NCBI GenBank assembly: GCA_903875575.1
Contig: CAIQWJ010000074.1
Span: forward strand, 62,001 to 126,000
Reading direction: 5' to 3'
DNA: 64,000 nt
Origin: an uncultured Acidobacteriia bacterium
Lineage (GTDB): Bacteria; Acidobacteriota; Terriglobia; Bryobacterales; Bryobacteraceae
Within the stretch, counting starts at the first letter, position 1. Each line of letters opens with the position of its first letter. Made by a program: the position numbers and the translations under genes. Positions 1 to 9,560 of this stretch are shown here, in pieces. Under the pieces are notes generated by a model. The model made no database searches. It was given only the letters and a program-made list of their open reading frames with translations, and was not told where the DNA came from.

Positions 1-1376
1 TCCAGCAGTTCCTCAAATTTGCCATTTCCCAGATTGCGGAAAATCACCCTGGGCGTCTTGTCTTCCATGGCGGGCAATTTCTTCTCAATACCGGGATAGG
101 GGCTCCCTGTCACCACGAAAAGATCCGGCCAGCCGTCGTTATCCAGATCCACAATGCCGGTGCCCCAGCCTACATATCTCGTCTCCACACCAAGTCCCGC
201 GCGCAGGGTGGCCAGTTCAAAATTTCCCGTGCCGTCATTGAGGTAGAGTTCCGTCGTGTCCTCGGCGAAGTGCGTCTTTACCAGATCCAGATTCCCGTCC
301 AGATTGAAATCGCCGATCGCCACCCCCATCCCCGCCTGCACCTGGCCATTCTCAGCGAGAGCGATACCCCGCTCCAGCGCATCGTCGTGAAACGTGCCAT
401 CATGCCGATTGTGAAAGAAGAAGCTCGGCGTGGAATCGCACGCCACAAACACGTCGGGCCAGCCGTCGTTATCCAGATCGGCCGCGAGGGCGCTCATGCC
501 GAAGCCGTTGCGCCCTTCCAGAATCCCGAAAGCTTCCGTGGTCTCGCGAAAGGTTCCGTCGCCGTTGTTGTGATACATGTACTGCCGCGGCGTTGTCAGC
601 CCGCGAGGCCCGCAAAATACGGGATACGTCTGGTACGTGCAGCCCCGGTTGGCACCCGGTTTCCCCACTTTCGCGACTTCGAAATCCACGTAGTTGCCCA
701 CGAACAGATCCAGATGCCCATCCCGGTCGTAATCCACGAACGTGCAGCCGGAGCCCCAGCGAATCCCGTCGTGCAGCAGCCCGGCCGCCTTCGTGACGTC
801 GGTAAAGGTGCCATCCCCGTTGTTGCGGTATAGGACGTTCTGCCCGTAGTACGTGATGAAGATGTCTTCAAAGCCGTCGTTGTTGTAGTCGCCGATGGTG
901 ACGCCAGCCGCCCAGCCGGTCTTCACCAGGCCCGCTTTCTCCGTTACATCCGTAAACGTGCCATCGCGATTGTTTCTGTAAAGGCGATTCGTGGTATTCG
1001 CAGGTACCGTGGCTGGGTCTAACCGGCTGCCGTTGAGCACCAGAATGTCCAGCCAGCCGTCGTTATCGTAGTCGAAGAAGGCAACCCCACATCCGGTGGC
1101 TTCCAGAATATAATCGGCCCGCTCGGTCCCGCCGTAGATTACCGGATGCGTCAGACCAGCCTGGGCTGCAACATCGGTAAATTGTGCCAGAAAAGGAATG
1201 CCGGAAGGTTTACCGCGGGCCTGTGCCCGTACGCCGCGCGAGGCTGAACCCTGCACGGGCCCCATACCTGAATTGTTCGAAGGCGGCGAGTCCTGGGGAA
1301 AAGCGGCCTGCGCGAGCAACGACCCGCTCACCGCGACCGTACGCCGCAACAGATGGCGTCTGGAGATAGGTCTCAT
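1..1376 (-). CDS. Exported FG-GAP/VCBS-repeat protein, CRTAC1/ASPIC-UnbV type (3' end outside window)
   Basis: The frame reads leftward from the ATG at 1376 and stays open to the window edge, so the C-terminus is missing. The N-terminus has a Tat-like motif, SRRHLLRR, then a hydrophobic stretch and AQA, suggesting twin-arginine export. After a linker come at least six repeats pairing a FFDYDNDGWLDI-type calcium-binding loop with an RNNGDGTFTDVT-type strand, the pattern of FG-GAP/VCBS beta-propellers. The order (FTDVAAQAG first, then the propeller) matches CRTAC1 homologues, which usually end in an ASPIC/UnbV domain that would lie off the window. Such proteins are exported and common in acidobacteria; their ligands are mostly unknown. 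Confidence 0.85.
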   Translation of the reverse strand, partial: MRPISRRHLLRRTVAVSGSLLAQAAFPQDSPPSNNSGMGPVQGSASRGVRAQARGKPSGIPFLAQFTDVAAQAGLTHPVIYGGTERADYILEATGCGVAFFDYDNDGWLDILVLNGSRLDPATVPANTTNRLYRNNRDGTFTDVTEKAGLVKTGWAAGVTIGDYNNDGFEDIFITYYGQNVLYRNNGDGTFTDVTKAAGLLHDGIRWGSGCTFVDYDRDGHLDLFVGNYVDFEVAKVGKPGANRGCTYQTYPVFCGPRGLTTPRQYMYHNNGDGTFRETTEAFGILEGRNGFGMSALAADLDNDGWPDVFVACDSTPSFFFHNRHDGTFHDDALERGIALAENGQVQAGMGVAIGDFNLDGNLDLVKTHFAEDTTELYLNDGTGNFELATLRAGLGVETRYVGWGTGIVDLDNDGWPDLFVVTGSPYPGIEKKLPAMEDKTPRVIFRNLGNGKFEELL

Positions 1377-1413
1377 GGCCGGCCGCACTCAAACCGCGAA
1401 ACCGCCGGGCGTT

Positions 1414-1716
1414 CTACGACTGTACTTCTTCTTCGGCGGTAATCCGCAGAGCCTTCAGGAAACGCTGGTCCTGAGTGGTAAAGCGTGTCTTGCCGACTGA
1501 CGTAAGCTCCTTGGAATCAATGGAACCGCCAAGGTCCTGGCCAGCTTCACCGTCGTCACGCTTGTTGAAGCCAATCGTGGCCTCCAATACCAGGAACACG
1601 TCATAGCCCGCGCTCTTGATCTCCCCGATCGCTTCCGCAATGCGCTCGGAATCGGATAACGATTCGTTGATCGCGTTCCCCAGATCCTGCATCAGGGACT
1701 TCAGATTTTCTTCCAA
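1414..1716 (-). CDS. Small conserved-looking hypothetical protein (100 aa)
   Basis: The start appears to be TTG, with a GAGGAGAGGAA purine tract just upstream as ribosome-binding site. The product is acidic and mostly helical, with no signal peptide or membrane segment; the N-terminal half (ENLKSLMQDLGNAINESLSDS) looks like an amphipathic helix. I recognise no family. It ends about 40 bases upstream of the VCBS gene on the same strand and is divergent from the membrane protein at 1888, with an AT-rich 170-base intergenic region that probably holds both promoters. Confidence 0.6.
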   Translation of the reverse strand: MEENLKSLMQDLGNAINESLSDSERIAEAIGEIKSAGYDVFLVLEATIGFNKRDDGEAGQDLGGSIDSKELTSVGKTRFTTQDQRFLKALRITAEEEVQS

Positions 1717-1887
1717 AGCGGGTTCCTCTCCTCAACGTCCAAATCGCTTACCAACTCGTAAGATGCAGTTCGGGTGCCAAACGTTCCACCGTCCCTCAAT
1801 TTTTGCATATTTCGGTTTTCTTGATTGTACAAACGATTGTGTGACGGAACAACTTCTTGTTTCACTTTGTTTTGGTAGGATGAAGGC

Positions 1888-2217
1888 GTGGACAACGACC
1901 AGATTCGCGCGGCGGGACGGGTGGCCGGCAAAATGGCCCGAAATGCCGGAAAAGAATGGATGCCGGCCGTCCGCAACTCCGGTACTTTCGTAAAACACGT
2001 CGTCCCGGCTGCCGTCAAACCCCTCCATTCCCTCTGGCATGAACTCCTGGGCTTTCTTTTTCTGATGTTTGCCTCTATCGCCGGTTTCCGCATGTGGAAA
2101 GAGGCGGGCAAGATGTCCCCCGTCAAATTCGCCATGATCGGCATCTTCGTCGTCGTCATGGCAGGCTATGGCCTGTCCTCCATCCTGAAAGCCAGACGCA
2201 TCTCCCGAAAGCCCTGA
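1888..2217 (+). CDS. Small two-TM membrane protein of unknown function (109 aa)
   Basis: The GTG start follows TAGGATGAAGGC, a weak Shine-Dalgarno. The first 45 residues are basic and soluble; two hydrophobic segments follow ([15 protein letters not shown] and [16 protein letters not shown]), separated by a short basic loop, and the C-terminus is Arg/Lys-rich. By the positive-inside rule both ends would be cytoplasmic. It lies 31 bases upstream of the mutase gene and may be co-transcribed with it. No family recognised. Confidence 0.6.
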   Translation: MDNDQIRAAGRVAGKMARNAGKEWMPAVRNSGTFVKHVVPAAVKPLHSLWHELLGFLFLMFASIAGFRMWKEAGKMSPVKFAMIGIFVVVMAGYGLSSILKARRISRKP

Positions 2218-2248
2218 AGCCCCTCGCCGGCGTCCCCAACCCCAGAAT

Positions 2249-3748
2249 ATGGCGCTGCCCCCCAAGCCCGGCGAATTCCCCTTCACCCGCGGCATCTACC
2301 CCGGCATGTACCGCGACCGCCTCTGGACCATGCGCCAGTACGCCGGTTTCGGCTCCGCCGAGGAAAGCAACGCCCGCTACCGCTATCTCCTGAGCCAGGG
2401 CACCACCGGCCTGTCGGTCGCTTTCGACCTCCCCACCCAAATCGGGCTCGACCCCGACCATCCCCTCGCCACCGGCGAAGTCGGCCGCGTCGGCGTCTCC
2501 ATCGCCTCCCTGAATGACATGCGACGCCTCTTCGAAGGCATCTCCCTCGATCAGGTTTCCACCTCGATGACGATCAACTCCACAGCCGCCATCCTGCTGG
2601 CTTTCTACTACCTCATTGCTAAAGAACAGGGTGCAAATCCGAACAAAATCTCCGGCACGATTCAAAACGACATCCTGAAAGAGTACATCGCCCGCGGAAC
2701 TTACATATATCCGCCGCGCGCCGCCCTCCGGATCGTCACCGACATTTTCGCCTGGTCTGCCACCGAAGTCCCGGAGTGGAACACCATTTCGATCAGCGGG
2801 TACCATATTCGCGAAGCTGGTTCCACCGCCGTGCAGGAGATCGCCTTCACCTTTGCCAACGCGATCGCCTACATTGAGGCCGCGATTGCGACTGGTCTCG
2901 ATGTGGACGCTTTCGCCCCCCGGCTATCGTTTTTCTTCAACGCCCACATGGATTTCCTGACGGAGATCGCGAAGTTCCGCGCCTCGCGCCGCCTTTACGC
3001 AAGACTCATGAAGGAACGCTTCGGAGCCAAAGATCCCCGTTCCTGGATGTTGCGCTTTCATACGCAAACGGCGGGTTCCAGCCTCACCGCGCAACAACCC
3101 GAAGTCAACATCGTGCGAACCACCCTCGAAGCCATGTCAGCCGTGCTCGGCGGTACGCAGTCGCTGCATACCAACAGTCGCGACGAAGCTCTCGGCCTCC
3201 CCACCGAAGATTCCGCCCGCCTCGCGCTGCGCACCCAGCAGGTGATTGCTTATGAAAGCGGCGTAACGGCGGTGCCAGACCCCTTCGGCGGCAGCTATTA
3301 CATGGAAGAGATGACGGACCGCATGGAGAGCGAAGCGGAGGACTACATCCGGCGGATCGACGCCATGGGCGGTGCCCTCGCGGGCATCGAAGCCGGTTTC
3401 CAGCAGGGCCAGATCCAGACGGCGGCCTACGATTTCCAGCGCAGCATCGAATCCGGCGCGCGCGTGATCGTCGGTGTGAATAAATTCCAATCGTCAGACG
3501 GTGGCGACGTGCCGGTCTTCCGCGTCAATCCGGCAATCGAGCGTGCCCAGGTGGAGAGTGTTACCAAACTCCGCGCCAGTCGCGACACCACCAGATGGCG
3601 CGAAACCATAGACGCACTGGAAGCAGCCGCGCGCGGCACTGACAACCTGATGCCGCGAATCCTGGCAGCAGCGGAAGCCTCAGCGACGGTCGGCGAAATC
3701 TCCGACGCCCTCAGGCGTGTGTTCGGCGAATACCGCGAACGGGGGTAG
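2249..3748 (+). CDS. Methylmalonyl-CoA mutase family, large (catalytic) subunit
   Basis: This 499-residue protein covers only the acyl-CoA-binding TIM-barrel half of the mutase. Visible signatures are [75 protein letters not shown] and [20 protein letters not shown], all typical of the family. There is no C-terminal cobalamin domain (no DxHxxG motif), so it is the split-subunit type and needs a separate small B12-binding protein, which is not in this window. The reaction would be adenosylcobalamin-dependent interconversion of (R)-methylmalonyl-CoA and succinyl-CoA; isobutyryl-CoA or a related branched substrate cannot be excluded. Confidence 0.92.
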   Translation: MALPPKPGEFPFTRGIYPGMYRDRLWTMRQYAGFGSAEESNARYRYLLSQGTTGLSVAFDLPTQIGLDPDHPLATGEVGRVGVSIASLNDMRRLFEGISLDQVSTSMTINSTAAILLAFYYLIAKEQGANPNKISGTIQNDILKEYIARGTYIYPPRAALRIVTDIFAWSATEVPEWNTISISGYHIREAGSTAVQEIAFTFANAIAYIEAAIATGLDVDAFAPRLSFFFNAHMDFLTEIAKFRASRRLYARLMKERFGAKDPRSWMLRFHTQTAGSSLTAQQPEVNIVRTTLEAMSAVLGGTQSLHTNSRDEALGLPTEDSARLALRTQQVIAYESGVTAVPDPFGGSYYMEEMTDRMESEAEDYIRRIDAMGGALAGIEAGFQQGQIQTAAYDFQRSIESGARVIVGVNKFQSSDGGDVPVFRVNPAIERAQVESVTKLRASRDTTRWRETIDALEAAARGTDNLMPRILAAAEASATVGEISDALRRVFGEYRERG

Positions 3749-3751
3749 GTA

Positions 3752-3878
3752 GCAACTCAGGGAATGTGTTTTCGGGTATCGCGCCAACGACCTGGTAAGT
3801 ATACTCGGCCCGTTATTCGGCTGGGACCGCGCGCCGGCACGGTGTGCCCTGATCCAGCAACTCGAGGTAGATATTCAT
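3752..3878 (-). pseudogene. Remnant of a short hypothetical gene
   Basis: An ATG at 3878 opens a short frame (MNIYLELLDQGTPCRRAVPAE) that hits TAA. Shifting one base gives a second protein-like stretch ending in YTYQVVGAIPENTFPE. The two together read like one small protein interrupted by an indel, just downstream of a toxin-like gene on the same strand. The reading rests only on the protein-like look of both halves. Confidence 0.3.
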
Positions 3879-3897
3879 CCGGCTCACGATTCAGCGA

Positions 3898-4263
3898 CTA
3901 TTCGGGCCTTCGCTCATCAAGGCGCCTGCGCTTTGGCAACGGCTTAATGTCGATGAACTCGAAAGACCCCGGGGCCGCCCTGTTCACCGCCTCCACGATT
4001 CCACCAACCCGGGGCTTCATTGCAGGCCAAATGTTGGAGCCGAGCACGACCATCGCGATCTTTCTGCCCGTCAGATTTTGTTGGTACTGGATATTCTGAT
4101 CGCAGGTGACCATGAGTTCGTAGCCCGCCTGTTCCGAAGCGTGTATCAGTTCACCGTTCGTGATCTGTCCCCAGCCCTCATCTTCAGCAGTCCGAACAAC
4201 ACAGCCGACCAGATACCGCCTCAGCGAGTACGGTACGTTCTTATCAAACAGAATGCGCAGCAT
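3898..4263 (-). CDS. DUF5615 (PIN-like) putative toxin
   Basis: The start of the protein (MLRILFDKNVPYSLRRYL) has the first acidic motif of DUF5615, and TCDQNIQYQQNLTGRKIAMVVL has the second conserved patch (Asp near position 55). DUF5615 proteins resemble PIN-domain nucleases and usually form pairs with DUF433 proteins. Here the gene overlaps its DUF433 partner by 20 bases (its start at 4263 lies inside the partner's 3' end at 4244). The C-terminus is unusually basic (KPLPKRRRLDERR). Nuclease activity is inferred from the family, not seen. Confidence 0.75.
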   Translation of the reverse strand: MLRILFDKNVPYSLRRYLVGCVVRTAEDEGWGQITNGELIHASEQAGYELMVTCDQNIQYQQNLTGRKIAMVVLGSNIWPAMKPRVGGIVEAVNRAAPGSFEFIDIKPLPKRRRLDERRPE

Positions 4264-4465
4264 CCTGATGCCTTGCAGCCCAGGACAGAATGGTCTGGAC
4301 CTGTTCTATCGGAATCCCGAAATCGTCCGCAATAGCGGACTCCTCAACACCGGCTTCCCAATTTTCAATGATGTCATCGGCAGGCATACGCGTTCCCCGC
4401 AGGACCGGTCGGCCACGCTGCACTCCAGGCTTCACTTCCACAAGCGGGCATTCCGTCCAATCCAT
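4244..4465 (-). CDS. DUF433 protein, putative antitoxin
   Basis: The start was placed at the ATG at 4465 because GGAGG lies eight bases upstream; a longer reading from 4531 is less likely. The 73 residues contain the DUF433 pattern, GRPVLRGTRMPADDIIENWEAG followed by a helix-turn-helix-like segment (DFGIPIEQVQTILSWA). DUF433 proteins are the usual upstream partner of DUF5615 PIN-like toxins and may bind DNA. Same arrangement as the pairs at 30.4 and 40.6 kb. Confidence 0.75.
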   Translation of the reverse strand: MDWTECPLVEVKPGVQRGRPVLRGTRMPADDIIENWEAGVEESAIADDFGIPIEQVQTILSWAARHQDAAHSV

Positions 4466-4738
4466 ATGAAAAGCCTCCGTACCTGTCCTGATTCTAGCCC
4501 ATTCTCGCTCAACGAATTTGCCCGGCTGCATACCGCCCGGAGATCTGAACGTGACCGAAATTCACGGAATACAATGAATACAATCGGTCTGGCAAAAAGA
4601 TGTCTTCGGGATCTACCTTGAGCGATTTCCAAAGCACCATCCAATAGAAGTCATGATGCGTCTCGATAACTCCGGGAGACCCGGGGAGAACTTGCTTTGC
4701 TGGCAGTCCCCTGTGCGCTGGCGAAAGCCGCCCAGCCC

Positions 4739-5707
4739 CTATCCCCGCAGTTCTTCCGCCACTTCCGCCGCAATCCGTCGCGCCTCATCCACCTGCCCCG
4801 GCTCCAGACTGATCGCGCCCACTCGCGCGTGTCCCCCGCCGCCATACCGCTCGCAGATACTCGCCAGATTATGCTTCGGCTCCACCGGTGCCCACGGGTT
4901 CGACCCCACAGAAATCTTCGTCCGGAAACTCGACGGACTCACCGAAACGGTGTAAGTCCCCTCCGGATGCAGGTAATACGGAATGAACTTGTTATAGCCT
5001 TCCAGGTCATAACCCGTCAGATCGAACGTGATCACGCCGCCCGCTTCCACTGACTTCTCGCGAATAATCTGCACCGAATTCACATGCCTCTGATACAGCG
5101 GCTGATAAACCTGCTGAATCTCCGGCAGCTCAATAATCTCCGCCAGCTTCTTGCTCTGCATCAGCTGGATAATCCGCTGCACGGTTTCAGAGCCCTTCGA
5201 CCCTTCAATCGCCAGCGTCAGCTTCATCGCCGGCTCGCCCAGTTCCACCGCCGTCTTCGCATCGGAATACAGCGCGCCGTCAATAATCGTCGCCCAGTGG
5301 ACCAGATCTTCCAGATCCGGCGCGGTAAAGCCCCACCGGTCGCGCGCCATGTCGCGAATATAGCTCGTGCAGGATTTGTACGTCGTATCGTACATCTTCT
5401 GCGGCGTCTTCGTCGCCTCGTAATACTTCTGGTCTTCCGGCGTCAGAAACGCGCTCTGGTGATGATCGAACCACCACGTCAGCCGCGGATTGTTGGAGAA
5501 TTTGAAATCGACAATCGCATTCTCGTCGCCATCGAACAAACTGTCTTCGAAGATCTGCGAGGCGCGATGGGCCATGCCCGTATAAGCAAATTCCGCGGTC
5601 GCCCGATCCGCTTCGGAAAGGATCGCCCCGCGATAGAACCGGCTGAAAAAAGCAGCGGATGCCGCGCCGTCGAAACAGTGGTCGTGATAGAGGACTCGTA
5701 CGCGCAT
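4739..5707 (-). CDS. DHH/DHHA1-family phosphoesterase
   Basis: The 322-residue protein starts with a DHH-type motif I (YHDHCFDGAASAAFF), followed by VDFKFSNNP, the signature WWFDHHQSAFL, and a C-terminal DHHA1 motif (GGGGHARVGAISL). These residues bind Mn2+ in RecJ, NrnA and related exonucleases and nucleotide phosphodiesterases. The size fits the NrnA/oligoribonuclease-like group rather than RecJ, but the substrate (nanoRNA, cyclic dinucleotide or other) cannot be read from sequence. It stands alone; the neighbours give no pathway hint. Confidence 0.85.
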   Translation of the reverse strand: MRVRVLYHDHCFDGAASAAFFSRFYRGAILSEADRATAEFAYTGMAHRASQIFEDSLFDGDENAIVDFKFSNNPRLTWWFDHHQSAFLTPEDQKYYEATKTPQKMYDTTYKSCTSYIRDMARDRWGFTAPDLEDLVHWATIIDGALYSDAKTAVELGEPAMKLTLAIEGSKGSETVQRIIQLMQSKKLAEIIELPEIQQVYQPLYQRHVNSVQIIREKSVEAGGVITFDLTGYDLEGYNKFIPYYLHPEGTYTVSVSPSSFRTKISVGSNPWAPVEPKHNLASICERYGGGGHARVGAISLEPGQVDEARRIAAEVAEELRG

Positions 5708-5794
5708 TCGTATCCGTTTATGGAATCGGGGTGAAAACCTTCCATCGTGCCTGAATACGCGGCAAATTGCAACACCAAACGCAAAATAAATGCG

Positions 5795-6823
5795 TCAGCG
5801 CGAAAAACCGGTAGTCCTGACCCGAAAGCTTTCACTCCATTCGCCGCCCGGTTCCACCGTCTGAAGAGCCCCATATTTGCCCTCCGCGGCCAGATTCACG
5901 CCATTCGTAATCGCCGCCATAGGCTCAAAACAGATGTATTCATGCCCGCGCGGCGCGTAAACGATGCCCACCTGCCACTTCGGCCCGAAAACAACCTCCA
6001 CACGTCGCCCCCCGCCCTCCAGCCAGAATGTCGCCAGACCGTCCGTTTCCCGAATCAGATCGGTAAACCCGTCGTCCAGCGTGTTTGTGGCTAGAGGCGT
6101 GGGGTCGGGCAGCGTATTTGCGCGCATCTCGCCCGTTGCGCAAAGCTTTTCGTCCACTACAACCGAAGTGCGCGCCGGAATATGCGCCGCGCATGTGTCT
6201 CTGGGCACTCCAGGAATCGTAAAGTACGGATGGAAGCCGATCACCACAGGCATCGTGTCGCTACTCAGGTTCCGCACCTTCACGAAGGTCTCGAGTTGGC
6301 CCTTGGCCAGCCGGTACGTCATCTCATACTCGTGCGCAAATGGCCAGTTCGCCATCAGATCCGGATACCGCCAGAACTCAAACCGGCTGGTCACCCACGC
6401 GCTCTCCGCATCCGCACCCACGGCGACCACCTGCCACCGGTCCGAAGCCGTGATCATGCCGTGAATAGCCACATGTTCCGGATGCATTCGCAACACGCCC
6501 AGCGTTTCATTGAACGCGTACCACTTGCCATTCGCCCGGAAGCCGCCGCCGGGAATCCGGTTCGCCCACGGCGCCAGAAACGGAATACCACTCAGTTCCC
6601 GCAATTCCGCAATGCTGGCAGCAGGCATGTGCAGAATATTGGATCCATGCACATTCATGGCGTAGGCGCGGTTTCCCAGCGAAGGTGCAATCAGAACCTC
6701 CACGCCGTTGTCCTCATCGGCCAGACGAATCACGTCAACGCCATGATCCGCTGTTTGAAGACCTGAATAGTTGTTTCCGCTCATGAACCCGGCTCCGCGC
6801 GTTAAGAACATAGTGTAGTCCAT
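5795..6823 (-). CDS. Aldose 1-epimerase (galactose mutarotase family)
   Basis: The ATG at 6823 is preceded by GGAGG with eight-base spacing, so this start is preferred over the Met at residue 14. The family landmarks are present: FLAPWANRIPGG, an active-site region HPEHVAIHG, GFHPYF with the second catalytic His, and the C-terminal EYICFEPM segment carrying the catalytic Glu. At 342 residues it has the normal length. The enzyme interconverts alpha and beta anomers of aldoses. No signal peptide is evident, so it probably acts in the cytoplasm. Confidence 0.88.
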   Translation of the reverse strand: MDYTMFLTRGAGFMSGNNYSGLQTADHGVDVIRLADEDNGVEVLIAPSLGNRAYAMNVHGSNILHMPAASIAELRELSGIPFLAPWANRIPGGGFRANGKWYAFNETLGVLRMHPEHVAIHGMITASDRWQVVAVGADAESAWVTSRFEFWRYPDLMANWPFAHEYEMTYRLAKGQLETFVKVRNLSSDTMPVVIGFHPYFTIPGVPRDTCAAHIPARTSVVVDEKLCATGEMRANTLPDPTPLATNTLDDGFTDLIRETDGLATFWLEGGGRRVEVVFGPKWQVGIVYAPRGHEYICFEPMAAITNGVNLAAEGKYGALQTVEPGGEWSESFRVRTTGFSR

Positions 6824-6866
6824 GCGCCACCCCTCCGTGCGGTAGAGTGAATCTACCCCTCACCCG

Positions 6867-7769
6867 ATGCAAAAGGCCCGAAAAATCGCCAGAATGGGGA
6901 TGGTCGCCAGCGCCCTGCTGGCCATCCTCAAGATCGGCGTTGGCTGGGCTGCGAACTCCGCGTCCGTCATGGCGGACGGCTTCGAATCCGCCTCCGATGT
7001 TCTGACTTCCGGTCTCGTGCTGGTCGGCATGACCATTGCCGCGCGCCCGGCCGACGAAAACCATCCCTACGGCCATGGTCGCGTCGAAATTCTCACCGGC
7101 CTCCTGCTGGGCTTTCTTCTGTTTGGCGCCGGCGTGCTCATTTCCGTCCATGCGTGGACCACCGCCGACCAGGTGCCCACCACACCCGAAGCCTACGCGG
7201 TTTGGGCTGTCCTGATTTCCATCGCTGTCAAATCGGGTCTGGTCATTGTCAAGTACCGCCACGCCAGGCGACTCCGTAGCTCCGCCCTTCGGGCCGACGC
7301 CGCCAACGATGCCGTCGATATCGTCTCCGGCTTCGTCGCAATGTCTGCGCTGCTCCTCAACGTCACCCTGCCGGAACGCTTTCCCCGCGCCGATCACTAC
7401 GGTGCGTTCGTCGTTGGCCTCATCGTCATCGCCACAGCCATCCGCGTCGCTTACGAGGCCGCAATGCACCTCATGGACACCATGCCGGACGACGCGGCAA
7501 TGGACGACATCCGCCGTACCGCCGCCAGCGTGCCGGACGTCGCCGGTATCGAAAAATGCTTCGCCCGCAAGACTGGCCTGAAGTATCACGTGGATCTGCA
7601 CCTCGAAGTCGATCCCGAAATCACCGTCCGGGCTTCCCACGATATCGCCCAGAGGGTGCGCGAACGCGTCTGTGAAGCGCTCCCCTGGGTGGCGGACGTC
7701 CTGGTCCACGTGGAACCCGCTCCGGGTCCCGATGGCAGGCGCGACTGGCAGACCCATAACGGCCAATAA
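6867..7769 (+). CDS. Cation diffusion facilitator (CDF) family metal transporter
   Basis: The 300 residues carry about six hydrophobic segments and a C-terminal cytoplasmic domain with the CDF fold (YHVDLHLEVDPEITVRASHD). The transmembrane site looks unusual: where zinc transporters have HxxxD in TM2 and TM5, this protein has ExxxD (FESASDVLTSG) and NxxxD (AANDAVDIVSG). The loop HPYGHGRVEIL, seen in many family members, is intact. The protein should export a divalent metal in exchange for protons; the metal cannot be assigned. Confidence 0.88.
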   Translation: MQKARKIARMGMVASALLAILKIGVGWAANSASVMADGFESASDVLTSGLVLVGMTIAARPADENHPYGHGRVEILTGLLLGFLLFGAGVLISVHAWTTADQVPTTPEAYAVWAVLISIAVKSGLVIVKYRHARRLRSSALRADAANDAVDIVSGFVAMSALLLNVTLPERFPRADHYGAFVVGLIVIATAIRVAYEAAMHLMDTMPDDAAMDDIRRTAASVPDVAGIEKCFARKTGLKYHVDLHLEVDPEITVRASHDIAQRVRERVCEALPWVADVLVHVEPAPGPDGRRDWQTHNGQ

Positions 7770-7834
7770 ACCGCGTTCCGAAACACGTACGTGCGGAACC
7801 TTAACGTTCCTGCCATAATATACGGATCAACGGC

Positions 7835-9502
7835 ATGAAAGAACTACAGATCCTCTCCCCCGATGGCCATTCCCGCATGATCCCGTTCGAAGGGGATCGC
7901 CTTTGCCTCGGACGCTCTACCACCGTCGCCCTCAGCTACCCCAACGATTCCGGCCTTTCGCGCCAGCACACCCTCTTCGAACGCGACGGCGCCGAATGGA
8001 CTGTAGTCGATCTTGGCAGCAAGAACGGCACCATGCTGAACGGCCAGCCCCTCACCGCAAAAACAACTCTGAAGAGCGGCGACCGCGTCATGGCCGGCCA
8101 TTTGATCCTCATCTGCGACGGCATGGCCTCCCGCCCCTCACCGGTTGTCGTTTTCGACGCTGCGGACCCCGGCATCGATGAATCCAGTTCCACCACCGTC
8201 ATCACCAACCTCGAAAGCATCATGCGCGCCGATGCCGAGGCCAAAAGCTCACAGGATTCCACAAAAACGCAGGCCTCCGGCTTCGCCTCCAATCAGGTTG
8301 CAGCCCTGATTCGCGCCGGCAACGAACTCTCGGGCAACCGCCCACTCCCGGAACTCTTCCGTTTCATCCTCGAGCTCTCCATCGACGCCGTCAAGGGCGA
8401 CCGCGGCATTCTGCTGACCCTCGAAAACGGCGAACTCGTCCCTCAGGCTAATAAGGGCGAAGGCTTCCGCATCTCCAGCACTGTGCGCAACCGGGTCATC
8501 GATTCCGGCGCTTCCGTACTGGTCTGCGACACCGCCAACGATGAGGCCCTGCGTGAAAGCAAAAGCATCGTCGAGCAGAATATCCGCAGCCTGATGGCTG
8601 TGCCGCTGCAAACGGGCAAGGAAATCATCGGCATCATCTACGTGGATTCGCCCTCTATCCTCCGTCAATTCTCGAAGGACGATCTCAACCTGCTCACCGT
8701 GATGGCAAACGTCGCCGCCGTGCGCATCGAGCACACGCGTCTGGCCGAAATGGAGCGGGCCAAACAGATCATGGCGCGCGATCTCGACCAGGCCGCCGAG
8801 ATCCAGCAGCGCTATCTGCCCGCGGTGGCCCCGAAACTCAAAGGGCTCGACCTCGCCGGTCATAACGCGCCCTGCCGCACCGTCGGCGGCGATTATTTCG
8901 ACTTCTTCCCCTACGAAGGCAGCCGCGTCGCCATGGTGCTCGGCGACGTTTCCGGTAAGGGCATGCCCGCTTCGCTGCTGATGATGGGTCTCCAGGCGCG
9001 TGTCCAGGCCCTCGCCGAAGAGCCGAAGAACCTGGCGCACGTCATGACGCGCCTCAATCGCCTGACCAGCGCCAATTGCCCGGCCAACCGCTTCATCACG
9101 GTCTTCTTCTGTATTCTGAACGGCGAAACCGGCGAACTGATCTTTTGCAACGCCGGCCACAACCCACCCGTCATCGTCCGCGCCAATGGCGATCATGAAT
9201 TGCTCGAGGGCGGTGGCCCTGTCATCGGCATTCTCCCGTCAATTGAATATCAGGAATACCGCCAGATGCTGGAAGTGGGCGATACCCTCGTCATCTACAG
9301 CGACGGTGTCACCGAAGCTGCCGACGCCACCGATGACGAGTTCGAAACCGATCGTCTGGCGGAAGCCGTTCGCAGGGCGCGCCTTCTGCCAGCCACAGAA
9401 ATCGTCGAGACGATCAAGAACGCGGTCACCACACACGCCGCCGGAGCCCCGCAATCGGACGACATCACAGTGATTGTCGCCCGCCGCATACCTGTCGAAT
9501 AG
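7835..9502 (+). CDS. FHA-GAF-SpoIIE (PP2C) signalling phosphatase
   Basis: Three domains are visible in 555 residues. Residues about 18-95 form an FHA domain (LCLGRSTTVALS, SGLSRQH, DLGSKNGTMLNG), which binds phosphothreonine peptides. Residues about 165-305 form a GAF domain (MAVPLQTGKEIIGIIYVDS). A linker helix leads to a SpoIIE-type PP2C phosphatase from about 325 (VGGDYFDFF, VLGDVSGKGMPASLLM, NAGHNPPV, YSDGVTEA), with the metal-binding Asp residues retained. This architecture matches RsbU-like partner-switching regulators or phosphatases opposing Ser/Thr kinases. It is soluble and cytoplasmic. Confidence 0.92.
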   Translation: MKELQILSPDGHSRMIPFEGDRLCLGRSTTVALSYPNDSGLSRQHTLFERDGAEWTVVDLGSKNGTMLNGQPLTAKTTLKSGDRVMAGHLILICDGMASRPSPVVVFDAADPGIDESSSTTVITNLESIMRADAEAKSSQDSTKTQASGFASNQVAALIRAGNELSGNRPLPELFRFILELSIDAVKGDRGILLTLENGELVPQANKGEGFRISSTVRNRVIDSGASVLVCDTANDEALRESKSIVEQNIRSLMAVPLQTGKEIIGIIYVDSPSILRQFSKDDLNLLTVMANVAAVRIEHTRLAEMERAKQIMARDLDQAAEIQQRYLPAVAPKLKGLDLAGHNAPCRTVGGDYFDFFPYEGSRVAMVLGDVSGKGMPASLLMMGLQARVQALAEEPKNLAHVMTRLNRLTSANCPANRFITVFFCILNGETGELIFCNAGHNPPVIVRANGDHELLEGGGPVIGILPSIEYQEYRQMLEVGDTLVIYSDGVTEAADATDDEFETDRLAEAVRRARLLPATEIVETIKNAVTTHAAGAPQSDDITVIVARRIPVE

Positions 9503-9560
9503 CCCGCATTTATGCCGGTGAAGCCCGCTGCTTCGCCGGTACGGAGCCCCTGATCCGCAT

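Noticed and set aside
4537-4675. Protein-like stretch on the minus strand (THHDFYWMVLWKSLKVDPED)
   Set aside because: It has no convincing start or ribosome-binding site and no recognised family; it might be a gene remnant, but the evidence is too thin.
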